DNA of 55,215 nucleotides from Nitrosotalea sp. Lineage in GTDB: Archaea; Thermoproteota; Nitrososphaeria; Nitrososphaerales; Nitrosopumilaceae. The stretch spans positions 1 to 55,215 of the forward strand of contig JANWLA010000019.1 of NCBI GenBank assembly GCA_025451075.1, written 5' to 3'. A program made the translations under genes and the position numbers. The notes under the pieces were generated by a model that did no database searches, was not told where the DNA came from, and saw only the letters and a program-made list of their open reading frames with translations. Positions 25,949 to 33,923 of the stretch are shown in pieces (within the stretch, counting starts at the first letter, position 1; every line of letters begins with the position of its first letter).

Positions 25949-26656
25949 CTATTTCTTTGTTTTCCTAAATTTTGAAAATACATGAATTCCAAAAAACACT
26001 GCAAAAAATGCAGCGGCTGCACCTGCCAGTGCAATGATAATAATCATCGGATCGGATGATACCATAGACGGTTCGGGAGCTGGAGCATTGACTGTTGCAG
26101 CAAATGGTGCAATGGATGCATTACTTCTCAAAGATTCAGATGTATGTGGAAGACTCTTGAGTACAGCACCTGAAGTAACTGTTACTTGATTTGGAACTTG
26201 GTTCTGCTCTAAAAAATAAATCGCAGGGCCCACTACAACAAATGCTGCAACGCTTGCAAGATAGTGACGCAGTTGCATAAAGATTGCCTCTTTTTTTGAT
26301 TTTGAAACATTATTTTCAGCAGGACTTGTAGGAGGAACGATAACAAATGCAGTTTTTACAGGACCATAGTATTTCATCTGTTTATTTTTTGAGCTTAGTT
26401 CAATTTTTTCTACTTTAATCAATCCCACACCAAGCAGGCGGTTGATATGCCAGTTGACAAGCGGTAATGAAATGTTCAATGATTTTGCCAGATCGTTTGT
26501 GCTTGATATCCCTTGAGATATTTTACCAAATATTGCCCGGCCAGTATCATTTGCAAGTTCTTCTCCAATTATCTTTATTCTCTCATCTTCTGTACTGATT
26601 ACCTCAATGTGCTCTTGAGCCTTGACAAGAAAATCAGAGTTATCATCATCTGACAT
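25949..26656 (-). CDS. membrane-anchored winged-helix regulator
   Basis: The protein has 235 residues from the ATG at 26656; an ATG 9 bp upstream lies in the operator palindrome. Residues 35-110 form an ArsR-type winged helix (ISSTNDLAKSLNISLPLVNWHINRLLGVGLIKVEK). Residues about 130-150 and 205-228 are two membrane segments with a Ser/Pro-rich outer loop. It thus looks like a one-component regulator held in the membrane that senses something outside. The 20-bp palindrome at its start points to autoregulation. Confidence 0.8.
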   Translation of the reverse strand: MSDDDNSDFLVKAQEHIEVISTEDERIKIIGEELANDTGRAIFGKISQGISSTNDLAKSLNISLPLVNWHINRLLGVGLIKVEKIELSSKNKQMKYYGPVKTAFVIVPPTSPAENNVSKSKKEAIFMQLRHYLASVAAFVVVGPAIYFLEQNQVPNQVTVTSGAVLKSLPHTSESLRSNASIAPFAATVNAPAPEPSMVSSDPMIIIIALAGAAAAFFAVFFGIHVFSKFRKTKK

Positions 26657-26663
26657 GCCTAGC

Positions 26664-26683
26664 ATATGGTCGATATACCATAT
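26664..26683. promoter_or_regulatory. palindrome at the start of the membrane-anchored regulator gene
   Basis: ATATGGT (26664-26670) and ACCATAT (26677-26683) are perfect 7-bp arms with a 6-bp spacer, 8 bp upstream of the preferred start codon. Binding here would block transcription initiation. Confidence 0.5.
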
Positions 26684-26798
26684 AATTGAACAGCATTTCT
26701 GGAATCATACCAATACGGCTTACAATCATTTCACACCCGCGTTAATTGATACTCATAGACAATGTAAAAATAGTATTTACCATACTTGACATATCATC

Positions 26799-27131
26799 AT
26801 GATGCCATTTTTCCTTGACATTTGGGGGTGTATTCCAGAGATTTCCAAGAATTGCACAGATATGACCAACGCGTCTTCTACATATCTTGGAGTTGTAATG
26901 GGCGTCATAATAGGAGGCATAGTTAGCTGGTGGATTTACAACAGACAGAAACGTACATCAGAGCAGCAGGATAAAATTCTAGGCAGAATAATAGACCTTG
27001 AAAAAAATCACAGTGACATTTTAAAAAAACTTGCAGACTTTGACGACAAGCATGAATCATCGTTTGACGCACTACAAGAACTTGACAGAAAGATTGATGT
27101 GCTGCTCAAAAAAGATCAGGGTTCTAAATAA
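26799..27131 (+). CDS. single-helix membrane protein with cytoplasmic coiled coil
   Basis: The protein has 110 residues. A TATA-like TAGTATTTACC about 25 bp before the ATG at 26799 supports this start; Met22 would be the alternative. One membrane helix (about 30-48: LGVVMGVIIGGIVSWWIY) is followed by a basic stretch and a long coiled coil (RIIDLEKNHSDILKKLADFD, continuing with heptads to the end). It is an anchor or scaffold by shape. Function is unknown. Confidence 0.6.
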   Translation: MMPFFLDIWGCIPEISKNCTDMTNASSTYLGVVMGVIIGGIVSWWIYNRQKRTSEQQDKILGRIIDLEKNHSDILKKLADFDDKHESSFDALQELDRKIDVLLKKDQGSK

Positions 27132-27135
27132 TACA

Positions 27136-27291
27136 TCATTTGTTTGAAAACGTCCACTTGTCTTCTTTGTTCATCTTCAATATCTGCTCAGGCGAAATGT
27201 CCTTGTGGTCAATGCCTATATGATTAGTATATTCCACAAGACTTGAAAATTTCTTGTTACATACAGGACAGTTCTTCTCAAATCCACCCAT
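27136..27291 (-). CDS. 51-residue C2H2-type zinc-finger protein
   Basis: This very small gene runs from ATG (27289-27291) to TGA (27136-27138) and encodes a single zinc finger: CPVCNKKFSSLVEYTNHIGIDH has the C-x2-C-x12-H-x4-H ligand spacing of C2H2 fingers. A basic tail follows. Small single-finger proteins of this type are common in Thaumarchaeota. The gene converges on 26799-27131 with 4 bp between the stops. Confidence 0.75.
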   Translation of the reverse strand: MGGFEKNCPVCNKKFSSLVEYTNHIGIDHKDISPEQILKMNKEDKWTFSNK

Positions 27292-27340
27292 GAAATGACT
27301 GGACGAATTTTATATTTTAAGATATTCTAGATTCCCAGTA

Positions 27341-28597
27341 TCAGAGTTTGCCGTATTCTTCTTCGTCAGAGTATGCCCTTTCTGCATGCTCTTCAATGTC
27401 AAGCCCCGCTTCTTCCACTTCGGGGCTCACCCGTATTGGGACCAAGACCTTGATTATCTTGAGAATCAACCATGTGCCTCCAAAGCCCATCAGTATTGCA
27501 ATTCCCACACCTGTTGCCTGTGCCCCAAGCTGTCCCGGATTGCCATACAGCCATCCGTTTATTCCAAGGTGGTTTACTGCAGAGTTTGCAAATACACCTA
27601 CAAGAAGTGAACCTATAATTCCTGAAACTCCGTGAACTGCACCAATATCAAGTGCATCATCTATCTTTAGTTTCTCTTTTAGTATTGGCACCATGAGTGA
27701 TGATGCAAATCCTACAATGATTCCAATCACTACGGCAAATTCTACTGCAACATATCCTGAAGCTGCAGTGATACCTGCAAGACCTGCAACTGCTCCGTTG
27801 ATTGCAGCAATCACGCTGGATTTTCTGGTACGTATCCAAAATATTACAACCCAGATAAGACATGATACAGCAGATGCCATTTGCGTGTTGACAATTGTCA
27901 GGCCAGAAAGAGAACCTGCAGAATATGCGCTTCCAGCGTTAAAGCCAAACCATCCAAGCCATAAAAGTGACGAGCCAAGAACTGCAAGCGGAATGTTATG
28001 GGGGACCATTATTCCAGGACCAAATCCAAGCCTTCTGCCAAGTACCAGGGCAGCTGCAATTCCTCCAACTCCTGTCGTGGTATGTATAATCATCCCTCCT
28101 GCAAAATCAACTACTCCAAGTTTGTGTAGCCACCCATCTCCCCAAATCCAGTGCACCAGAGGATAATAGATCAATGCACTCCATGCTACAATGAATAGTA
28201 TGTATGCGCTAAACTTCATCCGCTCTGCTACTGCGCCAGTAAGTATCAGCGGAGTAATTACTGCAAACATCATCTGGAACATTGCAAATGATACACCCGG
28301 TACTGTGGGTGCATAATGTAGTCCCTCATGTTGGGAGACACCCTTTAGGAAGCTCCAATCCATGTTTCCTGTTAGTCCCTCACCTGTATCAGGACCAAAA
28401 GTCAGGCTAAACCCAACTGTAAACCACATGACACTGAGCAATGCAAGGCCAAAGAAGATCTGCATAAAGACGGAGACTGCATTTTTCTGTCTTAGAAGGC
28501 CAGCTTCGAACATACCCAATGCGGGTATCATGAGCAGCACCAAGCTAGATGCTATCATAAGCCAGGCTGTGTCGCCTGTATTTATCGGAACGGGCAA
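27341..28597 (-). CDS. amt: ammonium transporter (Amt/MEP/Rh family)
   Basis: The protein has 418 residues, TTG start. This is an 11-helix trimeric channel that takes up ammonium. Family motifs are present: MFEAGLLRQKN (helix 1), DFAGGMIIHTTTGVGG with the first pore His and the substrate-recruiting Asp, and the second pore His in AVHGVSGIIGSL. The cytoplasmic C-terminus (RVSPEVEEAGLDIEEH) is the conserved tail that transmits gating. In ammonia oxidisers Amt supplies the energy substrate and nitrogen. No glnB/PII gene is adjacent. A palindrome at 28643-28659 precedes it. Confidence 0.97.
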   Translation of the reverse strand: MPVPINTGDTAWLMIASSLVLLMIPALGMFEAGLLRQKNAVSVFMQIFFGLALLSVMWFTVGFSLTFGPDTGEGLTGNMDWSFLKGVSQHEGLHYAPTVPGVSFAMFQMMFAVITPLILTGAVAERMKFSAYILFIVAWSALIYYPLVHWIWGDGWLHKLGVVDFAGGMIIHTTTGVGGIAAALVLGRRLGFGPGIMVPHNIPLAVLGSSLLWLGWFGFNAGSAYSAGSLSGLTIVNTQMASAVSCLIWVVIFWIRTRKSSVIAAINGAVAGLAGITAASGYVAVEFAVVIGIIVGFASSLMVPILKEKLKIDDALDIGAVHGVSGIIGSLLVGVFANSAVNHLGINGWLYGNPGQLGAQATGVGIAILMGFGGTWLILKIIKVLVPIRVSPEVEEAGLDIEEHAERAYSDEEEYGKL

Positions 28598-28642
28598 GAT
28601 GAAATTAGGTCATAATATTGTTCTATTAATCATTTTCCAAAA

Positions 28643-28659
28643 TATGCATTATATGCATA
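28643..28659. promoter_or_regulatory. palindrome upstream of amt
   Basis: TATGCAT (28643-28649) and ATGCATA (28653-28659) are 7-bp arms around a TAT spacer, 46-62 bp upstream of the amt start codon and just beyond its AT-rich core promoter. The position suits an activator site. The nitroreductase gene ends at 28660, so the element also abuts that gene's 3' end. Confidence 0.4.
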
Positions 28660-29268
28660 CTATAATGACTTGGCCTTGTTTCCAAACTTGCCATCCATTA
28701 CAATTTCTGACAAGGGTTTTCTTGTGTTTGGAGTTTCACGGGCTTGAAGTTCCGGAGACAGTTTATCCTTTGGGCCTCTTTTCCCAATTGCAATCATTGC
28801 CATCACTTCAAAATCATCGGGCACCCCAAGAGTTGTCCTTGCCTTGGCATAATCAAAACCTGCCATTGCATGTGTTACCAATCCCTGCGATACTGCCTGG
28901 ATTGCAAGGTTTTCCCATGAGGCTCCAGTATCAAACTGGTGCGTCAGTGACGGCTGTCCGTTGTTCTCAAAGTTCTTTCTTGATATGATAACCACCAGAG
29001 CAGATGCATCAGCACACCACTGCTTGTTAAAGTCAATTAACAGGTTGAAAAAATCATTCCAGTTTGGCGAGTCCCTTTTTGCATAGATAAATCTCCATGG
29101 TTGGCTGTTAGAAGATGATGGAGCCCACCTTGCAGATTCAAAAAGAGAGAACAGTTCCTTGTCACTTATCTCAGATGGTACAAATGATCTTGGAGACCAC
29201 CTGCTTACTATAACAGGGTTAATTTCAAATGTCATGCTTCGTGTCTTTTGCACTTCGGGGTCTATCAC
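28660..29268 (-). CDS. nitroreductase-family flavoprotein
   Basis: The protein has 202 residues from the GTG at 29268, which has a TATA-like box 25 bp upstream; an ATG at 29235 is a shorter option. The nitroreductase pattern is clear: RWSPRSF (FMN phosphate binding), ESARWAPSSSNSQPWRFIYA (the PSSxNxQPW signature), GASWENLAIQAVSQGLVTH, and a C-terminal GKRGPKDKLS block. These enzymes use FMN and NAD(P)H to reduce nitro groups, quinones or related compounds. The real substrate is unknown. Confidence 0.92.
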   Translation of the reverse strand: MIDPEVQKTRSMTFEINPVIVSRWSPRSFVPSEISDKELFSLFESARWAPSSSNSQPWRFIYAKRDSPNWNDFFNLLIDFNKQWCADASALVVIISRKNFENNGQPSLTHQFDTGASWENLAIQAVSQGLVTHAMAGFDYAKARTTLGVPDDFEVMAMIAIGKRGPKDKLSPELQARETPNTRKPLSEIVMDGKFGNKAKSL

Positions 29269-29345
29269 GAATAATTTTTACACTTTTAGTTATTTAATAC
29301 TAATGATTTTCTAAATCATATAGTTTGAAATTTTAAATTAAAAAA

Positions 29346-29984
29346 TTATCTTTTCATTGAATCAATGCGGGAGAAAATGGGCCCCATGTATTTGCTAGAG
29401 GCAACAACTGCAAATGCGATACCCGTACCAAGAAGAATTCCGGCAACCACATCTAGTGGATAATGAACACCGACATAGACTCGCGAATATGCAACAAGTA
29501 TGGCCTCAATTGCTAAAATGATTGAGGCAATTATCTGCTTGCCTTTATTAAATCTCAAAAGAAGAATTGCTGCACCGCCTGAAACAATTACTGCATGACC
29601 AGACGGAAAAGATGGATCCGTTTCACTTTTTACCAATAGGTTGTCACTGGATACAGGAACCGGTCGTGGTCTATCCACTTCGTCCTTAAGAATAGTTCCA
29701 AGAGGAATTAAAACCAAAAACGTTATTGTTAGCAAGACTGCAACCTTGCGGCCATCTTTTTTGCCAAAAACAAAAAGTAGTGCGGTGACTCCAATCCATA
29801 CCGCTTCTCGTCCATACTTTGACAGGCCAACCATTATTTTGCTAATGGTCTTTCCTCCAGGATTGTTTACTGCAGTAAACGAAGAATGATCCCATTCTGA
29901 GATACCCGTATTATTTTGAACAACAAGTAAAGCCAAAACTGCAAAACCTGCAAGCAATATTGCAGATGCGATAACATATTTCAT
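29346..29984 (-). CDS. PAP2-type membrane phosphatase
   Basis: The protein has 212 residues and about six membrane segments. All three acid-phosphatase motifs are present: KDEVDRPRP (K-x6-RP), SFPSGHAV (PSGH) and SRVYVGVHYPLDVV (SR-x5-H-x3-D). PAP2 enzymes remove phosphate from lipid phosphates such as isoprenyl diphosphates or phosphatidate at the membrane surface. In archaea a polyprenyl-phosphate role for glycosylation is plausible. It has its own promoter. Confidence 0.95.
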   Translation of the reverse strand: MKYVIASAILLAGFAVLALLVVQNNTGISEWDHSSFTAVNNPGGKTISKIMVGLSKYGREAVWIGVTALLFVFGKKDGRKVAVLLTITFLVLIPLGTILKDEVDRPRPVPVSSDNLLVKSETDPSFPSGHAVIVSGGAAILLLRFNKGKQIIASIILAIEAILVAYSRVYVGVHYPLDVVAGILLGTGIAFAVVASSKYMGPIFSRIDSMKR

Positions 29985-30030
29985 TTAATCAAATGAAAAA
30001 ACAGGTTCATTATAAAATAATCTGATGGCA

Positions 30031-30174
30031 TCACTGCAGACAGTCATTGTGCACTTGTTCTTCGCTTTCTTTTCTGCATGCCTTGCAGTAAAACTGGTAT
30101 GGCTTGCTGCATATGATACATTTCTTTAGCGTCTCAAGTTCATATCCACAGTGTCTACAAGTATCAGTGCGCAT
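30031..30174 (-). CDS. 47-residue double zinc-ribbon protein
   Basis: This small gene has ATG at 30172-30174 and TGA at 30031-30033. It encodes two CxxC ribbons: CRHCG and CIICS, then YCKAC and a late NDC. At least seven cysteines in 47 residues strongly suggest one or two zinc sites. It resembles the small zinc proteins encoded at 27136 and 45370 in size and style, not in sequence. Confidence 0.7.
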   Translation of the reverse strand: MRTDTCRHCGYELETLKKCIICSKPYQFYCKACRKESEEQVHNDCLQ

Positions 30175-30350
30175 TTCATATCAAATTGTTCTTTATCATA
30201 TTTATCAATTATACAAAAACTCCAATGGGTAAAATGCAGTAGGACAAGCTAATTACATTAGGATAGAAAAATATTCTCTAAGAAACTTAGCTTAACAATA
30301 ATAAAACAAGCTTATGATATGTTATCAGTCGGGCTGGGGTAAATAACAAC

Positions 30351-30488
30351 ATGGCAGACAAAAAACCCACAGTGTGGGCAGCAGAGGTACGAGCTCCTTT
30401 CAAAAAAGTAATAGCATATGATGTCTTGTTTTTGGGACTAGGTGCAATTATCGGAGCAGGAATTATTACAGCAGTCCTATTTCACTAG
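30351..30488 (+). CDS. 45-residue single-helix membrane protein
   Basis: The gene runs from ATG 30351 to TAG 30486-30488. A polar, basic N-terminus (ADKKPTVWAAEVRAPFKK) precedes one strongly hydrophobic helix (VLFLGLGAIIGAGIITAVLF) that ends at His. The size and shape resemble tiny accessory subunits of membrane complexes such as terminal oxidases, but no match can be shown. Upstream lies an AT-rich promoter region. Length alone would hide it from most gene finders. Confidence 0.6.
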   Translation: MADKKPTVWAAEVRAPFKKVIAYDVLFLGLGAIIGAGIITAVLFH

Positions 30489-30553
30489 GACTGTTCTTTT
30501 TTAACTTAGGAAAAAACATTTTTACAAAATTTGCAAACAGTATCAAGAAAAAT

Positions 30554-31942
30554 TTATTCTACACGATGATACTGTACCAACTGATCATAGTATCTTACAG
30601 ACTTGACATTGACAAATTCAAGCATGCCATATTTTGACAGTTCCCTGCCAAATCCACTTTGCTTGACACCGCCAAATGGAATTCTTGGATCAGATACTAG
30701 CACGTTGTTTACTGCAACCATGCCAGAATCAACCAGTCTTGATAGTTTTTCTGCCTTGTCAAGATTCTGAGTCCATATGCTTGCGCCCAGTCCATATTGT
30801 GAGGAGTTTGCAAGCCTGATTGCTTCATCTTCATCCTCAACTACTGTAACTGGTGCTACCGGACCAAAGACTTCGTCGTGAGCCACCATCATATCAGGTG
30901 TAATACCATCAAGAACAGTTGGTGCGTAAAAATAGCCCTTGTCGCGGAGTCGCTTGCCCCCGGTGAGGATTCTAGCACCTTTTGCTACAGCATCTTTTAC
31001 CATCTCTTCAATCCTATTGAGGCCATCAGTATTTACAAGCGGGCCAATGTCGGTTGTGTCAGACATTGGGTCTCCCACGTTTAGTTTTTCGACCTTTTGT
31101 ACAAATTTTTCAATGAATTCCTTTGCCAAGTTTTTTACCACAAAAAATCTCTTTGATGCAATACAGCTTTGTCCACAATTGATGAATCTTCCCTTGACCG
31201 CACCAGTTGATGCCTTTTCAACATCAGCATCAGAGCAGACAATGAATGGGTCACTTCCACCAAGCTCCAAGACACATTTTTTGATTTGCGATGTTGCACG
31301 CTGTGCAACTTTGGCACCAACTATATTGCTTCCAGTAAAGGTTACTGCATTAATATCAGAATCAATTAATTTTTCAGCCATGCTTGAATTGCTGACAAGT
31401 GTTTGAAATACACCTTCAGGAAATCCAGTGTTTAAGAATAATTTTTCCATTTCAATTCCACACTGCATTGTGGCACTTGCAGGTTTTAGCACGATGGTAT
31501 TTCCAGCCATAAGCGATGGGGCTGCAAACCTTAATGCCTGCCAGTATGGAAAGTTCCATGGCATTATACTTGCAATAACTCCAATTGGTTGGAATGCAAC
31601 AAAACTTTTTCTTGCATCAGTATTGATTATTTCAGGAGTTAGAAAAGTCTCACCATTGTCACCGTAAAATTCCATGGCCCATGCGCATTTTTCCACTTCA
31701 GCTAGTGATTCCTTGAGTGGCTTGCCCATCTCTTGTGTGGCAACTTTTGCCAGGGATTCCTTGTTCTTTCGAAGATTTTCAGCCAAGAGATGCAAAAACA
31801 TGGCGCGGTTCTTAGAGTCAGTCTTCCACTTTGAAAAAGCCTCCCGTGATTTTGCTATTTTATTTTTAAGATCAACTTCTGTGATGTTTTGATATTCAGC
31901 AATGACTTCTTCAGTTGCAGGATTGATTGTCTTAATTGACAT
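30554..31942 (-). CDS. NAD(P)-dependent aldehyde dehydrogenase, succinate-semialdehyde type
   Basis: The protein has 462 residues. ALDH catalytic residues are in place: Asn130 in MPWNFP, general base Glu226 in LELGGSD, nucleophile Cys260 in NCGQSCIASKRF, and the C-terminal FGGVKQSGFGRELS motif. The closest style is succinate-semialdehyde dehydrogenase (GabD-like). In this lineage such an enzyme could act on succinic semialdehyde, an intermediate of the hydroxypropionate/hydroxybutyrate carbon-fixation cycle. It is divergent from the PHA regulator gene at 31997 (54 bp), so expression may be linked to 3-hydroxybutyrate metabolism. Confidence 0.92.
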   Translation of the reverse strand: MSIKTINPATEEVIAEYQNITEVDLKNKIAKSREAFSKWKTDSKNRAMFLHLLAENLRKNKESLAKVATQEMGKPLKESLAEVEKCAWAMEFYGDNGETFLTPEIINTDARKSFVAFQPIGVIASIMPWNFPYWQALRFAAPSLMAGNTIVLKPASATMQCGIEMEKLFLNTGFPEGVFQTLVSNSSMAEKLIDSDINAVTFTGSNIVGAKVAQRATSQIKKCVLELGGSDPFIVCSDADVEKASTGAVKGRFINCGQSCIASKRFFVVKNLAKEFIEKFVQKVEKLNVGDPMSDTTDIGPLVNTDGLNRIEEMVKDAVAKGARILTGGKRLRDKGYFYAPTVLDGITPDMMVAHDEVFGPVAPVTVVEDEDEAIRLANSSQYGLGASIWTQNLDKAEKLSRLVDSGMVAVNNVLVSDPRIPFGGVKQSGFGRELSKYGMLEFVNVKSVRYYDQLVQYHRVE

Positions 31943-31980
31943 CAGATATGATACTCATCAATACGGTTATATACCTTTGG

Positions 31981-32007
31981 TTGGTTATCATTACCAATGA
32001 ATGGTAA
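31981..32007. promoter_or_regulatory. overlapping inverted repeats at the PHA operon start
   Basis: TTGGT (31981-31985) and ACCAA (31993-31997) form one inverted repeat. TTACCA (31991-31996) and TGGTAA (32002-32007) form a second one spanning the start codon at 31997. A TTATATACC box lies at about 31967-31975. Repeated GGT/ACC half-sites over the start of a gene for an AbrB-type protein suggest autoregulation of the phasin operon. Confidence 0.5.
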
Positions 32008-32416
32008 CTATGACCAACCTGACCCAACAGCCATCTTCAGAGAATGGATCCAGCGAAGCGGCAAGGCGCAAATGGACTTTATGAGAACATTTGGCGACGT
32101 GATGAACCGTACAAATCAAACAAACCCACTTGATACATTAAAGGAAATGGCAGACAAGACCACAAAGACACAGGCAGATTTCGTACAAAATTTTGCAGAG
32201 AGTGGATCAAAGGCCATGTACAACTGGTTTAATCTTGCACAAAACTTGCCACAATTTTCATCGTGGGGAGCATTCAAGACATCAGTTGGAAGCAATGGCA
32301 GAATATCCATACCAGAAGCAGAAAGAGAAGCAATCGGAATCAAGGAAAATGATCTGGTCCAAGTGATTGTAGTTCCAATCCATAAAAGTAATTCACGACA
32401 GGAGGTGAAAAAATGA
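31997..32416 (+). CDS. phasin-like protein fused to an AbrB/SpoVT DNA-binding domain
   Basis: The protein has 139 residues. Residues 1-90 are an amphipathic helical phasin-like region (IFREWIQRSGKAQMDFMRTF, then FVQNFAESGSKAMYNWFNLA). Residues about 95-130 are a swapped-hairpin AbrB domain: VGSNGRISIPEAEREAIGIK, with DLVQVIVVPI. In haloarchaea, PHA loci have an AbrB-type regulator (PhaR) next to the phasin PhaP; here the two functions are in one chain. It could bind granules and release DNA when PHA is made, like bacterial PhaR. It overlaps the next gene by 4 bp. Confidence 0.82.
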   Translation: MNGNYDQPDPTAIFREWIQRSGKAQMDFMRTFGDVMNRTNQTNPLDTLKEMADKTTKTQADFVQNFAESGSKAMYNWFNLAQNLPQFSSWGAFKTSVGSNGRISIPEAEREAIGIKENDLVQVIVVPIHKSNSRQEVKK

Positions 32417-32826
32417 GCAAGACAGAAGCAAAAGAGGCATATGCAGTATACAAACAGAATGTGAATCGATATTTTGAAGAAGCAGAGAAGAATGTCACAC
32501 AATACATCCAGGCAGTCTCAAACCTACAGCAAGAATTTGCAACAGCATACAAAAATGCAGTAGAGACAGCAATCGAGTTCCAGCAAGAATCAGCAACAAA
32601 GAGCGGCTTTAACGCAAACCTTCCACCAACTTACCTCAAGGCAATAAACGATGCAACTGAGGAGATAGTAAAGACTAGTTCTGTACAAAATAAAGCAGTA
32701 CTAGCAGCAATGGAAGCAGCAAGACAAAACATCAAGACATTCAATGACAACCTAAAGGCATTCACAACTATGGATGCAAACATACTGCAATCATGGTTCT
32801 CAGCATGGACTCCAAGCAAGAACTAG
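32413..32826 (+). CDS. phaP: phasin (PHA granule surface protein)
   Basis: The protein has 137 residues with GGAGGTG 6 bp before the ATG, translated in coupling with the preceding gene. It is all amphipathic helix: AYAVYKQNVNRYFEEAEKN, YIQAVSNLQQEFATAYK, and a C-terminal LQSWFSAW. Composition (Ala, Gln, Asn, few Cys) and position fit the phasin family, small proteins that coat PHA granules. It ends 4 bp into the convergent phaC gene. Confidence 0.8.
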   Translation: MSKTEAKEAYAVYKQNVNRYFEEAEKNVTQYIQAVSNLQQEFATAYKNAVETAIEFQQESATKSGFNANLPPTYLKAINDATEEIVKTSSVQNKAVLAAMEAARQNIKTFNDNLKAFTTMDANILQSWFSAWTPSKN

Positions 32827-33920
32827 ATTAAATCTTCATTTTTTATTTTTATTTTTTCAGACCTTTCAGCAAGCCACTGGGTAAATTCAGGAAGAACCTT
32901 TTTTTGTGAAAACGAGCTTGCTATCATGCCTACATGCCCGGTAGGATAGATCTTGAGCGTCTTGTCCTGGCTTGAGACAGCATAGTGGATTGGCATGCTG
33001 CACTCTGGTGATACCAAATGATCACCTACTGCCACCTGCGTAAGAAGAGGCATGGAGATGTTTTTGAGTGACACCTGTCGTCCTCCCACGTACATGTTGT
33101 TGTTTATCAAGAGATTCTCCTGGTAGACGTCTTTTATCCACTGTCGGTACAGTTCCCCAGGTATTGGAGGAGTGTCAGAGACCCATTTTTCCACGCGGAT
33201 GAAATTTTCTACATATTCTTTATCATGAATGTTTTTAAAGAAATTAAGATATTTTTCAAAGCCTTGCTCAAACGGTTTTAGAATTGAAAATACATAGTAC
33301 ATCAGCTCAGGCGGCATGTTACCAAGTGTATCTACCAACTTGTCCACATCCATGTGCTTTGCCAAGTTTGATACAACGGTACTATCCCTTCTACCATCAA
33401 TCACTGGCGCAGTGAGAATCAGGTTTTCTACTTTTCCAGGATGTAGTGCGGAATATACAGTAGAGAGTGTGCCACCGGTGCAATAGCCCTGCAAAGATAT
33501 TTTATTAGATGCTGATTCTTTTCTTACAAAATCCACACAGTTGTCCATGTAACCATTTACATAATCATCAAACCCCTCATGTCGGTTTATCTGAGTCGGC
33601 GTCCCCCAGTCAATTAGGTATACATCAATTCCCTGGTTTAGCAAATTTTTCACCCAGCTCTTTTTCTGATTGATATCCAAGATGTGAAATCTGTTTACCA
33701 AAGCATATGCAATCACAAGCGGTGTCTTGATCTGTTTTTGGACCAGCGGGTTAAAGTGCAATAGTCGAATCTTTCCCTCAGAATAAACAACTTCATGCGG
33801 AGTCACCTCAAGGTCTATCTCTTCGAGGGACTGGGCAAGGTTTGGTGCATCAAATATGTTCTTGTTTAGTTTAATGAATTCTGCCAACAGCCTTGGGTCC
33901 ACCTTTATCTCGTTTGCCAT
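32823..33920 (-). CDS. phaC: class III poly(3-hydroxyalkanoate) synthase, catalytic subunit
   Basis: The 365-residue alpha/beta-hydrolase fold has a cysteine nucleophile. The lipase-like box is GYCTGG with Cys147; the triad is completed by Asp300 (VAVGDHLVSP) and His329 (PTGHVGMI), positions almost identical to those of Allochromatium-type PhaC. YLIDWGTP (about 101) is also typical. The length (about 355-365) and the adjacent phaE define class III. It polymerises (R)-3-hydroxyacyl-CoA into storage polyester. It follows phaE by 3 bp. Confidence 0.97.
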   Translation of the reverse strand: MANEIKVDPRLLAEFIKLNKNIFDAPNLAQSLEEIDLEVTPHEVVYSEGKIRLLHFNPLVQKQIKTPLVIAYALVNRFHILDINQKKSWVKNLLNQGIDVYLIDWGTPTQINRHEGFDDYVNGYMDNCVDFVRKESASNKISLQGYCTGGTLSTVYSALHPGKVENLILTAPVIDGRRDSTVVSNLAKHMDVDKLVDTLGNMPPELMYYVFSILKPFEQGFEKYLNFFKNIHDKEYVENFIRVEKWVSDTPPIPGELYRQWIKDVYQENLLINNNMYVGGRQVSLKNISMPLLTQVAVGDHLVSPECSMPIHYAVSSQDKTLKIYPTGHVGMIASSFSQKKVLPEFTQWLAERSEKIKIKNEDLI

Positions 33921-33923
33921 CTG

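Noticed and set aside
27693-28166. Plus-strand 157-codon frame opposite amt
   Set aside because: It is Pro/Ala/Ile-rich shadow of the Amt frame with no promoter or motif.
28362-28988. 208-codon plus-strand frame spanning the amt and nitroreductase genes
   Set aside because: It crosses two well-supported genes and has no domain pattern.
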